64,000 nt of DNA from [Actinomadura] parvosata subsp. kistnae (GCF_900323885.1 NZ_OOHJ01000018.1:4467495-4531494), one strand, 5' to 3'; shown: positions 8,003 to 18,579, counted from the first letter of the stretch. The notes: generated by a model from the letters alone, not told the origin. A program made the numbers and translations.

Positions 8003-11000
8003 ATGATCGATCGGTTGCTGGTGGACGTCGCGGACGGCGGCCTGCTGTCGTTGTCCGCGTGGCCGGCCGGCGAGCTGCCCGCCCGGGTCGGCCCGCCGGC
8101 CCCGCTGGTGCTGCCGCTCGACGGCGACTCGCTCGAAGACCTGCGCTGGTACCTGGAGGACTACCTCAAGCACCCCTACGCCGCCTACGCGGAGCGCGGC
8201 TCGGACGTCGCGGCCCGGCTGCCGGCGTGGGGGGAGGGCCTGTTCCACGCCGTCTTCGGGGCGCCGGAGTCGCGGGCGGCCTATGCGGCGGTGCGGGCGC
8301 GGGGCAACCAGGTGGAGGTGGTGATCCGGTCCGAGTCGCCGGAGCTGCTCGGGCTGCCGTGGGAGCTGATGCGCGACCCGGGGCGGGGCAGGCCGCTCGT
8401 GCTCGACGGTGTGGCCCTGACCCGCGGCCTGCCTGTATCGGATCTGGGCGGCTCGTTCCCCGCCGCCGAGGGGCGGCTGCGGGTGCTGATGGTGATCTCC
8501 CGCCCGGACGGGCGCGACGACGTGGGCTACCGGATGATCGCCCGCCCGCTCCTCGGCATGCTCGACGCGGTACGCGGCAACGTCGAGCTGGTGGTGCTGC
8601 GCCCGCCCACCCTCGCCCACCTGCACCGCACCCTCCAGGAGGCGGAGCCGTTCCAGGTGGTGCACTTCGACGGGCACGGCGTGTCCGGCGGGGCGATCGT
8701 GTTCGAGAAAGAGGGCGGGGGAGCCGACCGGGTGCCCCCGGAGAAGGTCGCGCGGGTGCTGGCCGACGGCCGCGTGCCGGTCGTGCTGCTGAACGCCTGC
8801 CGCTCCGCCGAGGTCGCGCCCCGGCTGGTGCGGGGCGGGGCGGCGTCCGTGGTGGCCATGGGCTACAGCGTGTACGCGGTCGCGGCGGCCGAGTTCATGG
8901 CCACCTGCTACGAGCGGCTGTTCGCCGGCGACCGGATCGCCGACGCCGTCACCGCCGGCCGGGCCCATCTGGCGCTGCGTGACGAGCGGCCCAGCCCTAA
9001 GGGCGGCCTGCCGCTGGCGGACTGGGTGGTGCCGGTGCACTACCTGCGGCGCGACGTCAGCTTCCCCGGCCTGCGCACCGAGCGCCGCGGCCCCTCGCTG
9101 GACGACCTGCTGGACCGCCCGCGCGAGGAGCCGTCGCCGGAGGACGACCTGGCACCGGTGGGCGCGTTCGTGGGCCGCGACGACCTGTTCCACACCCTCG
9201 AATCGGCGGCCCGCCTGCAGCGGGTGGTGATCCTGCACGGCCCGGCGGGGGTGGGGAAGAGCGAGCTGGCCAAGGCGTTCGGGCGCTGGTGGCGCGACAC
9301 CGGCGGGGTCGACCGGCCGGACTGGGTGATCTGGCACTCCTTCGAGCCGGGCCTCGCCTCGTTCGGGCTGGCCGGGGTGGTCGCCGAGATCGGCCTGCGC
9401 GTCTTCGGCACGGACTTCGCGAGCAGGGACCCGGGGCAGCGGCTGGAGGCCGTGCGCCGGCTGCTGCGGGAGCGGCGCCTGCTGCTCGTCTGGGACGACT
9501 TCGAGTCCGTGCACACGATGCCGAACCCGGTCACGCCGCCGCTGTCCGCCGCCGAGCTGGACGAGCTCAAGCGTTTCCTGCACGAGGCCGGCACGGTCCT
9601 GATCACCAGCCGCAACCCGGAGGAATGGCTCGGTGACCTGCGGCGCGTCGAGGTGGCCGGGCTGAGCGCGGAGGAGGCGGTGGACTACGCCGACCGGCTG
9701 CTGGAGCCGTTCCCGCAGGCCGCGCGGCGGCGCGAGAGCCCGGCGTTCGCCGACCTGATGGAGTGGCTGGACGGCCACCCGCTCACCATGCGCGTCGTCC
9801 TGCCGCACCTCGACACCACCGGTCCGGCCGCCCTCCTCGACGGGTTACGCGGCACCGCCCCGCTGCCCGGCCACGACACGCTGGCGGCCGGCCTCGGCTA
9901 CTCCTTCGAGCGCCTGCCGGAGGCCGACCGGCGGGCCCTGACCGCGACCGCGCTGTTCCACGGCGTGCTGGACGCGAACCTGCTCGACTGGATGTCCGGC
10001 CTGGACGACGTTCCGGACCGGATCCGGGGGCTGACGGCCGCCGACTGGACCCGCATCCTGGACGGCGCCGCCGCCGTCGGCCTGCTCACCCGGGTCGGCA
10101 GGGGGATGTACCGCGCCCATCCCGCCCTGCCCGCCTACCTGATGGGGCGCTGGCGGGCCGAGGACACCTTCGCCGAGGAGCACGCCGCCGCCGTGCACGC
10201 CAAGCTGTCGGCCTACTCGGCGCTGGCCGACTTCGTGTGGCCGCGGCTGTCGGGCGCGGACGCCAAGGCGCTGGTCCTGCTGGTGCGCATGCACGCCCGC
10301 GACTTCGGCGACATGCTCGGCCACGCCGTCGAGCACCGGATCTGGGACCGTGCCCAGTGCATCGCCCAGACGCTGGACAGGTACTGGGAGATCCGCGGCC
10401 TGACGGAGGAGGCGCAGGGCTGGACCGACCGGATGCGCCTGGCCCTGGAGGACGCCGACGGCAGCCTGTCCGACAAGAGTGGCTGCTGGCTCTTCGTGGT
10501 GACCGCCGAAGCGGTCAGGCACCTGAAAGCCCAGCGCATCGAGCAGGCGCGCGACATCTACGCGACCGTCCTGCGGCACGCCGGGCAGGACGTCCTGCCG
10601 ACCGTCCACCACCAGCTCGGGGTGGTCGCGGCGGCCCTGCGGCGGTGGGACGAGGCCGGGCGGTGGTACCGCGAGGCGCTGGCCGCCAACGAGCGGCTCG
10701 GCGACCGGGCCGCCGTCGCCGGCAACTGCCACCAGCTCGGCCTGCTGGCGCAGGAGCGCGGGCGATGGAAGGAGGCGGAGCGGTGGTACCGCAGGTCGCT
10801 CGCGATCGCCCAGGAGCTCGGCGACCGCCCCGGCGTGGCCGGCAGTTGCCACCAGCTCGGCATGGTGGCGCAGGAGCGCGGCCGGTGGGAGGAGGCGGAG
10901 CAGTGGTACGACCGCTCGCTCGCCATCTACGAGGAGGCCGGCGACCGTCCGCACCTCGCCGCCACCTACCACCAGCTCGGCATCCTGGCGCAGGATCGCC

Positions 11001-11239
11001 GGCGATGGGCGGAGGCCGAGCGCTGGCACCTCGAGTCGCTGACCATCAAGGAGCAGCTCGGCCTCCGCTCCGAGCTGGTCGCCACCTACCACCAGCTCGG
11101 CGTGCTGGCCGCGTCGCTCGGCCGGCGGCAGGAGGCGGAGCGCTGGTTCGGCCAGGCGCTCGCGCTCGCGGAGCTGCTCGGCATGCGCGCGGACGCGGAC
11201 CGCGAGCGCGACTCCCTCGACATCCTGACAAGGAGCTGA
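8003..11239 (+). CDS. CHAT protease - STAND NTPase - TPR protein
   Basis: A protein of 1078 residues in three modules. Residues about 1-340 form a CHAT (caspase-like) domain: VVHFDGHG contains His221 and His225 (His225 the likely catalytic one) and LLNACRS contains Cys266. A linker leads to a STAND/NB-ARC-type NTPase with P-loop GPAGVGKS (413-420), Walker B VWDDFE (Asp498/499) and an ITSR sensor near 535. A winged-helix-like region follows. Residues about 820-1065 carry five TPR-like repeats of 40 residues with a recurring HQLGxLA and RWxEAExWY pattern, very similar to one another. Such proteins are proposed immune sensors in which TPRs detect an invader signal, the NTPase oligomerises and the protease fires. 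The trigger is unknown. ATG 8003 is chosen over GTG 7997; GGGCGGG lies 7 nt upstream. Confidence 0.9.
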   Translation: MIDRLLVDVADGGLLSLSAWPAGELPARVGPPAPLVLPLDGDSLEDLRWYLEDYLKHPYAAYAERGSDVAARLPAWGEGLFHAVFGAPESRAAYAAVRARGNQVEVVIRSESPELLGLPWELMRDPGRGRPLVLDGVALTRGLPVSDLGGSFPAAEGRLRVLMVISRPDGRDDVGYRMIARPLLGMLDAVRGNVELVVLRPPTLAHLHRTLQEAEPFQVVHFDGHGVSGGAIVFEKEGGGADRVPPEKVARVLADGRVPVVLLNACRSAEVAPRLVRGGAASVVAMGYSVYAVAAAEFMATCYERLFAGDRIADAVTAGRAHLALRDERPSPKGGLPLADWVVPVHYLRRDVSFPGLRTERRGPSLDDLLDRPREEPSPEDDLAPVGAFVGRDDLFHTLESAARLQRVVILHGPAGVGKSELAKAFGRWWRDTGGVDRPDWVIWHSFEPGLASFGLAGVVAEIGLRVFGTDFASRDPGQRLEAVRRLLRERRLLLVWDDFESVHTMPNPVTPPLSAAELDELKRFLHEAGTVLITSRNPEEWLGDLRRVEVAGLSAEEAVDYADRLLEPFPQAARRRESPAFADLMEWLDGHPLTMRVVLPHLDTTGPAALLDGLRGTAPLPGHDTLAAGLGYSFERLPEADRRALTATALFHGVLDANLLDWMSGLDDVPDRIRGLTAADWTRILDGAAAVGLLTRVGRGMYRAHPALPAYLMGRWRAEDTFAEEHAAAVHAKLSAYSALADFVWPRLSGADAKALVLLVRMHARDFGDMLGHAVEHRIWDRAQCIAQTLDRYWEIRGLTEEAQGWTDRMRLALEDADGSLSDKSGCWLFVVTAEAVRHLKAQRIEQARDIYATVLRHAGQDVLPTVHHQLGVVAAALRRWDEAGRWYREALAANERLGDRAAVAGNCHQLGLLAQERGRWKEAERWYRRSLAIAQELGDRPGVAGSCHQLGMVAQERGRWEEAEQWYDRSLAIYEEAGDRPHLAATYHQLGILAQDRRRWAEAERWHLESLTIKEQLGLRSELVATYHQLGVLAASLGRRQEAERWFGQALALAELLGMRADADRERDSLDILTRS

Positions 11240-11241
11240 CC

Positions 11242-11628
11242 GTGCCCGACCCCGTAGCCGACGGCGCCAGGGCCGCCGCCCGCCGTCTCGACCTGACCGC
11301 CGACGTGGAGACGGCGTTGCGAGGGCGCCGCCCCGACCAGTACGTGGACCCGATCTCCCTGGCCTCCCTGATCGTCAGCGCCGCCGCCCTGGCCTGGACC
11401 GTCTACCGGGACCTCAGGAAAAAGACGGACCCGCCGTCGCCCGACGTCATCACCCGCACGGTCCGCACCGAGCTACGCCGCTCCCGCCGGCTCACGGCCC
11501 GCGACGACGAGGTCATCACCCTCACCGTCCACGAGACGCTGACGGCCATACAGGGCGGCCAGGAGAGCCCCGGCGACGCAGACCCACCCGAACCAGTCGC
11601 CGAACCGCGCGTAGAGGGTGACGCCTGA
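11242..11628 (+). CDS. Small membrane protein linked to the CHAT-STAND gene
   Basis: 128 residues from GTG 11242, two bases after the CHAT gene stop, so co-translated with it; AAGGAG lies just upstream. One hydrophobic helix (ISLASLIVSAAALAWTVY, about residues 38-56) is followed by a basic stop-transfer DLRKK and a charged cytoplasmic tail with a helical segment (VITRTVRTELRRSRR). I do not recognise a named family. Its tight linkage suggests it is the membrane target, anchor or effector of the CHAT protein (inference). Its last 156 bp overlap the 3' end of the convergent Lnt-like gene. Confidence 0.75.
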   Translation: MPDPVADGARAAARRLDLTADVETALRGRRPDQYVDPISLASLIVSAAALAWTVYRDLRKKTDPPSPDVITRTVRTELRRSRRLTARDDEVITLTVHETLTAIQGGQESPGDADPPEPVAEPRVEGDA

Positions 11629-12918
11629 CGGCCCGGCGGGCACGTCGGCGACGGCCGTCACGAAGGGCTCGCGCGTGCCCTCGGTGGACGTGCCGGCCAG
11701 CACCCGCCCCCACGGGTCCGAGATCATCGGCGTGCCCCACTGCGCCGACCAGGCCAGCGAGAACCCGCTCTCCACCCCGCGCAGCAGCCCCATCCTGCTG
11801 TGCTGCCAGCCGTTGCCGAACTCGTCGGCCGCCGGGACGGCCAGCAGCCGCGTCCCGGCCCGCCCGTAGTCCCTGCTGGGGGCGGCGAAGTTGAGGTCCA
11901 TGCAGTTGGCGAGGCCGATCCGGCCGCCCGCCGTCACCAGCTCCGTGCCGCGCTTGAAGGGCGCCCCGGGCGCGAAGTGCCATTTGGTGTAGTACGCGGG
12001 CGCCGACCCGTCGGCCGGCAGCAGCACCGAGTAGTTGTACTTGATCGCGGGCGTGGTGTGCACGATGCCCACCACCACGTCCACGCCCCGCCCGCGCCCG
12101 GCCTCCGCCAGCGGCCCGATGACGCGGGGCAGGCCGGCCTCGTCGGTGCCGAACGCCCCTTCGGGCAGCACCACCGTCCGCACGCCGGCCGGCAAAGAGG
12201 CGATCCGGGCGGCGTACCCGCGCACCAGCTCCTGCCCCTCCGGGCCGGCGGCGTCCGGCGCCCACTGGTAGCGGGTGGCGGCGAGCACCGCCACCCGCCG
12301 CAGCACCGCGTCGCCGGCGCCGGCCAGCCGCCAGGCCCCGAACGCGAGCGTCAGCGCGCAGATCACGGCCGCCACCACCCCGACCCGCAGCCGTGCCCGC
12401 GTGGACAGCAGCGCCGCCACCGCGCACGGCACCATCAGCACCAGGAACTCCACGCCCCACGCCCCGGTCACCGACGCGATCTGGGTCACCACCGGCACCT
12501 CGGCCTGGTTGGTGGCCAGCGGCCAGATGATGCCCGACGGGTTGGCCAGCGTGATCAGGTGCATCGCCGCCACCCACGTCGCCGGCGCCGCGAGCACCGC
12601 CGTCAGCGCCCGGCCCCGCCGCAGCAACGCGCGGAAGAACGCCACCACGAGGCCGAACAGCAGCGAGCTGCCCGCCACGATCGTGATCCCGATCGGCAGC
12701 GGCACCGACGGCGTGCGCAGGAAGAACTCGAACTGCCCCGCCTGCCCGAGCAGGTAGGCGGCGGACGCCGCGCCGAACGCGGCCCGCCCGCTCACCCGGG
12801 GCGCCAGCCACAGCACCGGCAGCGGCGCGAGCCAGGTCAGCGCGGGGATCGGGGCGAACCCGGTGCCGAGCAGGAACAGCACCGCCGACGCGAGCAGCGC
12901 CGCTGGGATCTTGACCAT
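11473..12918 (-). CDS. Apolipoprotein N-acyltransferase-like carbon-nitrogen hydrolase
   Basis: 481 residues: an N-terminal block of about six or seven membrane segments (to about residue 205), a nitrilase-fold domain, and a final C-terminal membrane helix (WFGWVCVAGALLAALYG), the Lnt arrangement. A nitrilase triad can be assigned as Glu253 (LPEGAF), Lys312 (YYTKWHF) and Cys339 (ANCMDL). Lnt adds the third acyl chain to lipoproteins; divergent actinobacterial paralogues may act on other substrates, so the precise reaction is uncertain. The 3' end overlaps the convergent small membrane gene by 156 bp. The start codon follows closely on a promoter containing the inverted repeat at 12926-12948. 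Confidence 0.8.
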   Translation of the reverse strand: MVKIPAALLASAVLFLLGTGFAPIPALTWLAPLPVLWLAPRVSGRAAFGAASAAYLLGQAGQFEFFLRTPSVPLPIGITIVAGSSLLFGLVVAFFRALLRRGRALTAVLAAPATWVAAMHLITLANPSGIIWPLATNQAEVPVVTQIASVTGAWGVEFLVLMVPCAVAALLSTRARLRVGVVAAVICALTLAFGAWRLAGAGDAVLRRVAVLAATRYQWAPDAAGPEGQELVRGYAARIASLPAGVRTVVLPEGAFGTDEAGLPRVIGPLAEAGRGRGVDVVVGIVHTTPAIKYNYSVLLPADGSAPAYYTKWHFAPGAPFKRGTELVTAGGRIGLANCMDLNFAAPSRDYGRAGTRLLAVPAADEFGNGWQHSRMGLLRGVESGFSLAWSAQWGTPMISDPWGRVLAGTSTEGTREPFVTAVADVPAGPSGVTLYARFGDWFGWVCVAGALLAALYGRQRLVDGEGDDLVVAGREPAGAA

Positions 12919-12925
12919 GTATACA

Positions 12926-12948
12926 CCGTAAACGTGCCTTGTTTACGG
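12926..12948. promoter_or_regulatory. Inverted-repeat operator between divergent genes
   Basis: CCGTAAAC (12926-12933) and GTTTACGG (12941-12948) are perfect 8-bp arms with a 7-nt spacer. On the reverse strand the site sits between a -35-like TTGACG and a -10-like TACGGT that leads to the Lnt-like ATG with almost no leader. The layout fits a repressor operator of TetR type, but no regulator gene adjoins it. Confidence 0.6.
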
Positions 12949-12982
12949 CGTCAACAATGAATTCCAGGGTTACGATCACGGG

Positions 12983-13510
12983 ATGGCACGCCTGCGCAGG
13001 ACACCCCCGCACGAGCTGGACCCGGAGGCCAGGGCGCTCTACGACAAGATCACCTCAGGGCCGCGCGGCCGGTTCATGGTGGACGGGCAGGGCGGGCTCA
13101 CGGGGCCGTTCAACGCCATGCTGCTCAGCCCGCCCCTCGGCGATCCGCTCCAGGAGCTGGGGGCCGCCGTCCGCTACCGCTCCACGCTCAGCGACCGGGC
13201 GCGGGAGCTGGCGATCCTGGTGGTGGCCGGGCACCACGACAGCGCGTTCGAGCGGGCCGCGCACGAGCCGATCGCGCGGGAGCTGGGCTTCAGTGAGGAG
13301 CAGCTCCAGGCGTTGCGCGACGGCGCGCCCCTGACGCTCGACGACCCGGCCGAGTCTGCGGTGCTCGGCGTGGCCCGCGCGCTGGTCGCGAAGGGGGATC
13401 TGGACGACGAGGAGTACGCGGCGCTGGGGGAGCGGGCGCTGTTCGAGCTGACCACGCTGGTCGGCTACTACTCGACGCTCGCCCTCCAGCTCCGCGTCTT
13501 CCGCGTGTAG
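12983..13510 (+). CDS. Carboxymuconolactone decarboxylase (CMD/AhpD-fold) family protein
   Basis: 175 residues resembling CMD-family proteins: LSDRARELAILVVAGHHDSAFERAAHEPIARELG in the middle and a C-terminal helical ELTTLVGYYSTLALQLRVF. The CxxC redox pair of AhpD is absent, so peroxiredoxin reduction is unlikely and a decarboxylase-like or unknown role is more plausible. A TACGAT (12971-12976) lies 6 nt ahead of the ATG, suggesting a leaderless message. It is divergent from the Lnt-like gene across the inverted repeat. Confidence 0.85.
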   Translation: MARLRRTPPHELDPEARALYDKITSGPRGRFMVDGQGGLTGPFNAMLLSPPLGDPLQELGAAVRYRSTLSDRARELAILVVAGHHDSAFERAAHEPIARELGFSEEQLQALRDGAPLTLDDPAESAVLGVARALVAKGDLDDEEYAALGERALFELTTLVGYYSTLALQLRVFRV

Positions 13511-13535
13511 CGCCGCGACCAGGGCCGCTGGGGGA

Positions 13536-14417
13536 TCAGCGCGTCATGCCGCTCGGGTCGCGCAGCCACGTCTCCAGCACCGCGCGGGCCTCGCCCGCCC
13601 GTTCCGGAAAGCGCAGCGCCCTGGCCAGCACCCACAGCGCGCCCTGCAGCCCCCGGGCCGCCACGAACGCGCGCAGCGCCGGATCGCCCGGATCGGCCCC
13701 ATAAGCCCGGACGGCGGCGCGCCCGTCCAGCCGGGTCGTCCGCAGCAGGACCGCCAGGTCCCACGCGACGGGTGCCGCCATGCACTCCTCGAAGTCGTTC
13801 CACAGGAGCCCGGCGGGCGTGGCGAGCAGGTTGCCGGGATGCGCGTCACCGTGCACGGCCTGGAGCCCGGCCGTCCCGTCCAGCCGCTCCCGCAGCGCGG
13901 CGTGCGCCTCCCGCAGCCGCGCCAGCTCCCCGGCCCCGACCAGCTCGGGGCCCGCCCCGGCCAGCAGGTCCAGCAGCCGCGCCGGCTCGTCCAGCACCGG
14001 CCCCAGGTACGGCAGCTCGCCCGGGAAGCCGCGCAGCGCCGCGTGCAGCTCCGCCAGCATCCGCCCGGCCTCGCCGGGCGTCACCACGCGGGCGGGATCG
14101 TGCCGGACGTGCGCCCAGAAGGACACCGCGATCCCGTCGCGCACGTGCGGCCCGGCGGGCAGCAGGTCGCTGGGCGGCACCACCGGCGCCCCCGCCGCGC
14201 GCAGGAACGACACGACCGCCATCTCGCGCTCCAGCGCGTCGGCGGGCCGCGGCCGGCCGAGGGCCGTGGTGGTGGGCACCCGCGCAACGATCGGCGCGGG
14301 CCGCAGCAGGATCCGGAGGCTGAACGAGTCGTGCAGCACCTCCGGCTCCGCCACGCGCACCCCGTGCTCCTCGGCCACCGCGACGGCGGCGGCCACGGCG
14401 GCGCTGCGTGACGGCAT
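13536..14417 (-). CDS. Aminoglycoside phosphotransferase-family kinase
   Basis: 293 residues with the APH kinase-like fold. The catalytic loop is VHGDAHPGNLL (about residues 188-198) and the metal-binding segment is WNDFEE, where NDF replaces the usual D-x-D/DFG. No N-terminal glycine loop is obvious. The family phosphorylates small molecules such as aminoglycosides, macrolides, homoserine or choline; the substrate here is not apparent. It starts 3 nt after the LacI-family gene on the same strand, so it may be a distal gene of the beta-glucoside operon and conceivably a sugar or metabolite kinase (inference). Confidence 0.85.
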   Translation of the reverse strand: MPSRSAAVAAAVAVAEEHGVRVAEPEVLHDSFSLRILLRPAPIVARVPTTTALGRPRPADALEREMAVVSFLRAAGAPVVPPSDLLPAGPHVRDGIAVSFWAHVRHDPARVVTPGEAGRMLAELHAALRGFPGELPYLGPVLDEPARLLDLLAGAGPELVGAGELARLREAHAALRERLDGTAGLQAVHGDAHPGNLLATPAGLLWNDFEECMAAPVAWDLAVLLRTTRLDGRAAVRAYGADPGDPALRAFVAARGLQGALWVLARALRFPERAGEARAVLETWLRDPSGMTR

Positions 14418-14420
14418 GGG

Positions 14421-15416
14421 CTAGGCCGACTCCCTGATCACCAGCTCGGTGGGCAGGATGATCGGCTCGGTCGGCCCGCCCTCGAACAGGTTGAGCAGCA
14501 GCCTGACCATGGCCGCCGCCTGCTCGGCGATCGGGTGCCGCAGCGTCGTCAGCGGCGGCTCGGTGTACTTGGCCGCCTCGACGTCGTCGAACCCGACCAC
14601 CGCCACGTCGTCGGGCACCCGCCGCCCGGCCTGCCGCAGCGACTGCAGCGCCCCGACCGCCATCATGTCGTTGGCCACGAACACGGCGTCGAGCCCCGGG
14701 TCGTCGCCGAGGAGCTGCCGCATCGCGATCGCGCCCGACTCGCGGGTGAAGTCGCCCACCGCGACGATCGAGCGGCGGTCGGAGTCGCGCAGCACGTTGC
14801 GGTAGCCGGCCAGCCGGTCCTGGCCGGCGATCATGTCTTGTGGGCCGGCGATGGTGGCGATCCGGCGTCGCCCCGTCTCCACCAGGTGCCGCACCCCGGC
14901 CTCTGCCCCGCCGACGTTGTCGTTGTCGACGTACGGGATGTCGACCGGCACGGCCGGCCGCCCGTAGGAGACGACCGGCACGCGCAGCCGCGAGAGCGCG
15001 GACGGCAGCGGGTCGGCGCCGTGCATGGACAGCAGCATGACGCCGTCGACGTGCCCCCCGGCGATGTAACGCTCCACCCTGGCGTGGCTCTTGGGCGAGG
15101 ACGCCAGCATGAGCACGACCTGCTTGTTGATCGCCTCCAGCTCCACCGAGGCGGACCGGATCGCCGTGGAGAACAGCGGGTCTTCGGAGAAGACCCGGGT
15201 GCCGGGCTCGCTGACGACCAGGGCCACCGAGTCGGTGCGCTGGGTGACGAGGCTGCGCGCGGCGGAGTTGGGGACGTAGCCCAGCTCGTCGATCGCGCGC
15301 AGCACGGCGTCGCGGATGTGCGGCGCCACCGTCGTCTGCCCGTTGACCACCCGGGAGGCGGTGGCGCGCGACACGCCGGCGCGGGCGGCGACCGCCTCAA
15401 GGGTCGGGCGTCTCAT
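14421..15416 (-). CDS. cebR: LacI-family repressor of the beta-glucoside operon (CebR-like)
   Basis: 331 residues: helix-turn-helix TLEAVAARAGVSRATASRVVNGQTTV at the N-terminus, then a sugar-binding regulator domain with VSEPGTRVFSEDPLF and VVGFDDVEAAKYTEPPLTTL. It lies 33 bp downstream of a GH1 beta-glucosidase and closes an SBP-permease-permease-GH1-LacI set, the gene content of the Streptomyces cebR-cebEFG-bglC system, where CebR represses until cello-oligosaccharide is present. The operator at 19915-19932 resembles the CebR site. The symbol is an assignment by context; a different beta-glucoside inducer is possible. Confidence 0.85.
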   Translation of the reverse strand: MRRPTLEAVAARAGVSRATASRVVNGQTTVAPHIRDAVLRAIDELGYVPNSAARSLVTQRTDSVALVVSEPGTRVFSEDPLFSTAIRSASVELEAINKQVVLMLASSPKSHARVERYIAGGHVDGVMLLSMHGADPLPSALSRLRVPVVSYGRPAVPVDIPYVDNDNVGGAEAGVRHLVETGRRRIATIAGPQDMIAGQDRLAGYRNVLRDSDRRSIVAVGDFTRESGAIAMRQLLGDDPGLDAVFVANDMMAVGALQSLRQAGRRVPDDVAVVGFDDVEAAKYTEPPLTTLRHPIAEQAAAMVRLLLNLFEGGPTEPIILPTELVIRESA

Positions 15417-15449
15417 GTCTGCACCAGGAGGGAGAGCACGTCCAAGAAT

Positions 15450-16816
<1,367 letters not shown>

Positions 16817-16820
<4 letters not shown>

Positions 16821-17620
16821 CCCTTAACAGCTCCTTGCATGATTCCACCGATGATTTGCTTGCCGAACAGGGCGAAGACGGCCACGAGCGGCAGCGTCCC
16901 GATCGCCGTCCCGGCCAGGCCGAGGACGTAGTCGTTGACGTACCCGCTGGCCAGGGTCGAGAGCGCCACCTGGACGGTCGGATTGTCCGGGTTGAGCACG
17001 ACCAGCGGCCAGAAGTAGTCGTTCCAGGCCGACATGAACGTCAGCATGCCCAGCACCGCCGCCGCGGGCCGCGCGGCGGGCAGCACGACGTGCCAGAACA
17101 GCCCCCACGTCGAGCAGCCGTCCACCCGCCCGGCCTCCAGCAGCTCCGTGGGCAGCGCGCGCGAGAGGTACTGGGTCATGAAGAACACGCCGAACGCGTT
17201 GACCAGCGCCGGCACGATCAGCGCGTAGGTGGTGCCGGTCCACTCCAGCTTCACCATGAGCATGTAGAGCGGGATGATGCCGAGCTGGGCGGGGACCATC
17301 ATGGTCGCGACCGTGATCACCAGCATGATGTTCCTGCCCCTGAACGTCAGCTTGGCGAAGGCGAACCCGGCCAGCGTCGAGAAGAACATCACCGCGATCG
17401 AGATCGACCCCGCCACGATGACCGAGTTGACCAGCGCGAGCCCGAACGGCACCGTGTCGAAGACCCGGGCGACGTTGGCGAAGAAGTTCCCGCCGGGGAT
17501 CAGCGGCGGCGGCACCTCGGCCAGCGCCGAGTTGTGCCGGGAGGCCACCACGACGCTGTAGTACAGCGGGAACGCCGAGAAGAACGCCACCGCGGTCAGG
17601 GTCAGATAACGCAGTCTCAC
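16817..17620 (-). CDS. Sugar ABC transporter permease (MalG/CebG-like)
   Basis: 267 residues from the GTG at 17620, which overlaps the preceding permease stop by 4 bp. Six membrane segments; the EAA loop is ELLEAGRVDGCSTWGLFWHVVLP, with Gly in place of the second Ala. It ends IIGGIMQGAVKG and overlaps the beta-glucosidase start. It is the second channel subunit of the putative cello-oligosaccharide importer; the ATPase is not encoded nearby. Confidence 0.93.
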
Positions 17621-18579
17621 ACCAGGCCGCCCTTCACCCTGCGCGTGATCAGGAAGTTGATCCCGGCGACGACCACCACGGCCACGAACATCAGCCACGA
17701 CGCCGCCGAGGCGTAGCCGAAGTCGAACGTCGAGTTCGCGAAGCCCTGCTCGTAGACGAACAGCGCCAGCGTCTGGAACTGCCGGTCGGGGCCGCCCGTG
17801 GCGATGCCGCCACCGCCGCCGCTGCTCTGCCCGAACAGCATCGGCTCGGCGATGATCTGCATGGCGCCGATCGTGGAGACGATGACCACGAAGATGATCG
17901 TCGGGCGGATCATCGGGATCGTGATCCGGCGCAGCTGGGTGAGGTTGCTCGCGCCGTCCAGGGTGGCGGCCTCGTACAGCTCGCGCGGGACGGCCTGCAT
18001 GGCCGCCAGGAAGATGAGCGCGTTGTAGCCCGTCCAGCGCCACATGATCATGACCGAGAGCGCGACGTGCGAGGTCGCCGTGCCCGCCGCCCAGTCGATG
18101 TGGCCGACCCCGAACCACGACAGCATCCAGTTGATCAGCCCGAAGTCCCGGCCGAAGAGCTGACTGAAGATCACCACGACCGCCACGACGCTCGTGACGT
18201 TCGGCAGCAGCAGGGAGATCCGGAACAGGGTCTGGAAGCGCAGCCGCCGGTTCAGCAGGTGCGCCAGCCAGATGGCCAGCGCCAGTTGCGGCACCGTCGA
18301 CAGCACGCCGATCGACAGGGTGTTGAAGGTGGCGTTCCAGAAGTACTCGTCGGCGAGCAACGTCGAGTAGTTGCCCAGGCCGACGAACTCCTGGGTGTCG
18401 GACAGCAACGTCCACTCGTGCAGGCTCACCCAGGCCGTGTAGACCAGCGGGAACAGCCCGAAGGCGCAGAACAGCAGGAAGAACGGGGCCACGTAGGCGT
18501 ACGGCGACACCCTCATGTCGAGGGTGTGCCGCACGCTGCGCCTACGCCGTCGCGTGACCGCGAGGGGAAGGGTGCTCAT
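17617..18579 (-). CDS. Sugar ABC transporter permease (MalF/CebF-like)
   Basis: 320 residues starting at ATG 18579, which overlaps the binding-protein TGA (ATGA). An Arg-rich N-terminus (TRRRRRSVRHTLDMR) precedes six membrane segments. The EAA loop reads ELYEAATLDGASNLTQLRRITIP. A glycine-rich periplasmic or loop insert (GQSSGGGGGIATGG) lies after segment 5, typical of this subfamily. Confidence 0.93.
   Translation of the reverse strand: MSTLPLAVTRRRRRSVRHTLDMRVSPYAYVAPFFLLFCAFGLFPLVYTAWVSLHEWTLLSDTQEFVGLGNYSTLLADEYFWNATFNTLSIGVLSTVPQLALAIWLAHLLNRRLRFQTLFRISLLLPNVTSVVAVVVIFSQLFGRDFGLINWMLSWFGVGHIDWAAGTATSHVALSVMIMWRWTGYNALIFLAAMQAVPRELYEAATLDGASNLTQLRRITIPMIRPTIIFVVIVSTIGAMQIIAEPMLFGQSSGGGGGIATGGPDRQFQTLALFVYEQGFANSTFDFGYASAASWLMFVAVVVVAGINFLITRRVKGGLV

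Noticed and set aside
13536..14417. Antibiotic-resistance gene (aminoglycoside phosphotransferase)
   Set aside because: The fold is shared by many small-molecule kinases and the position behind a sugar operon gives no support for resistance.
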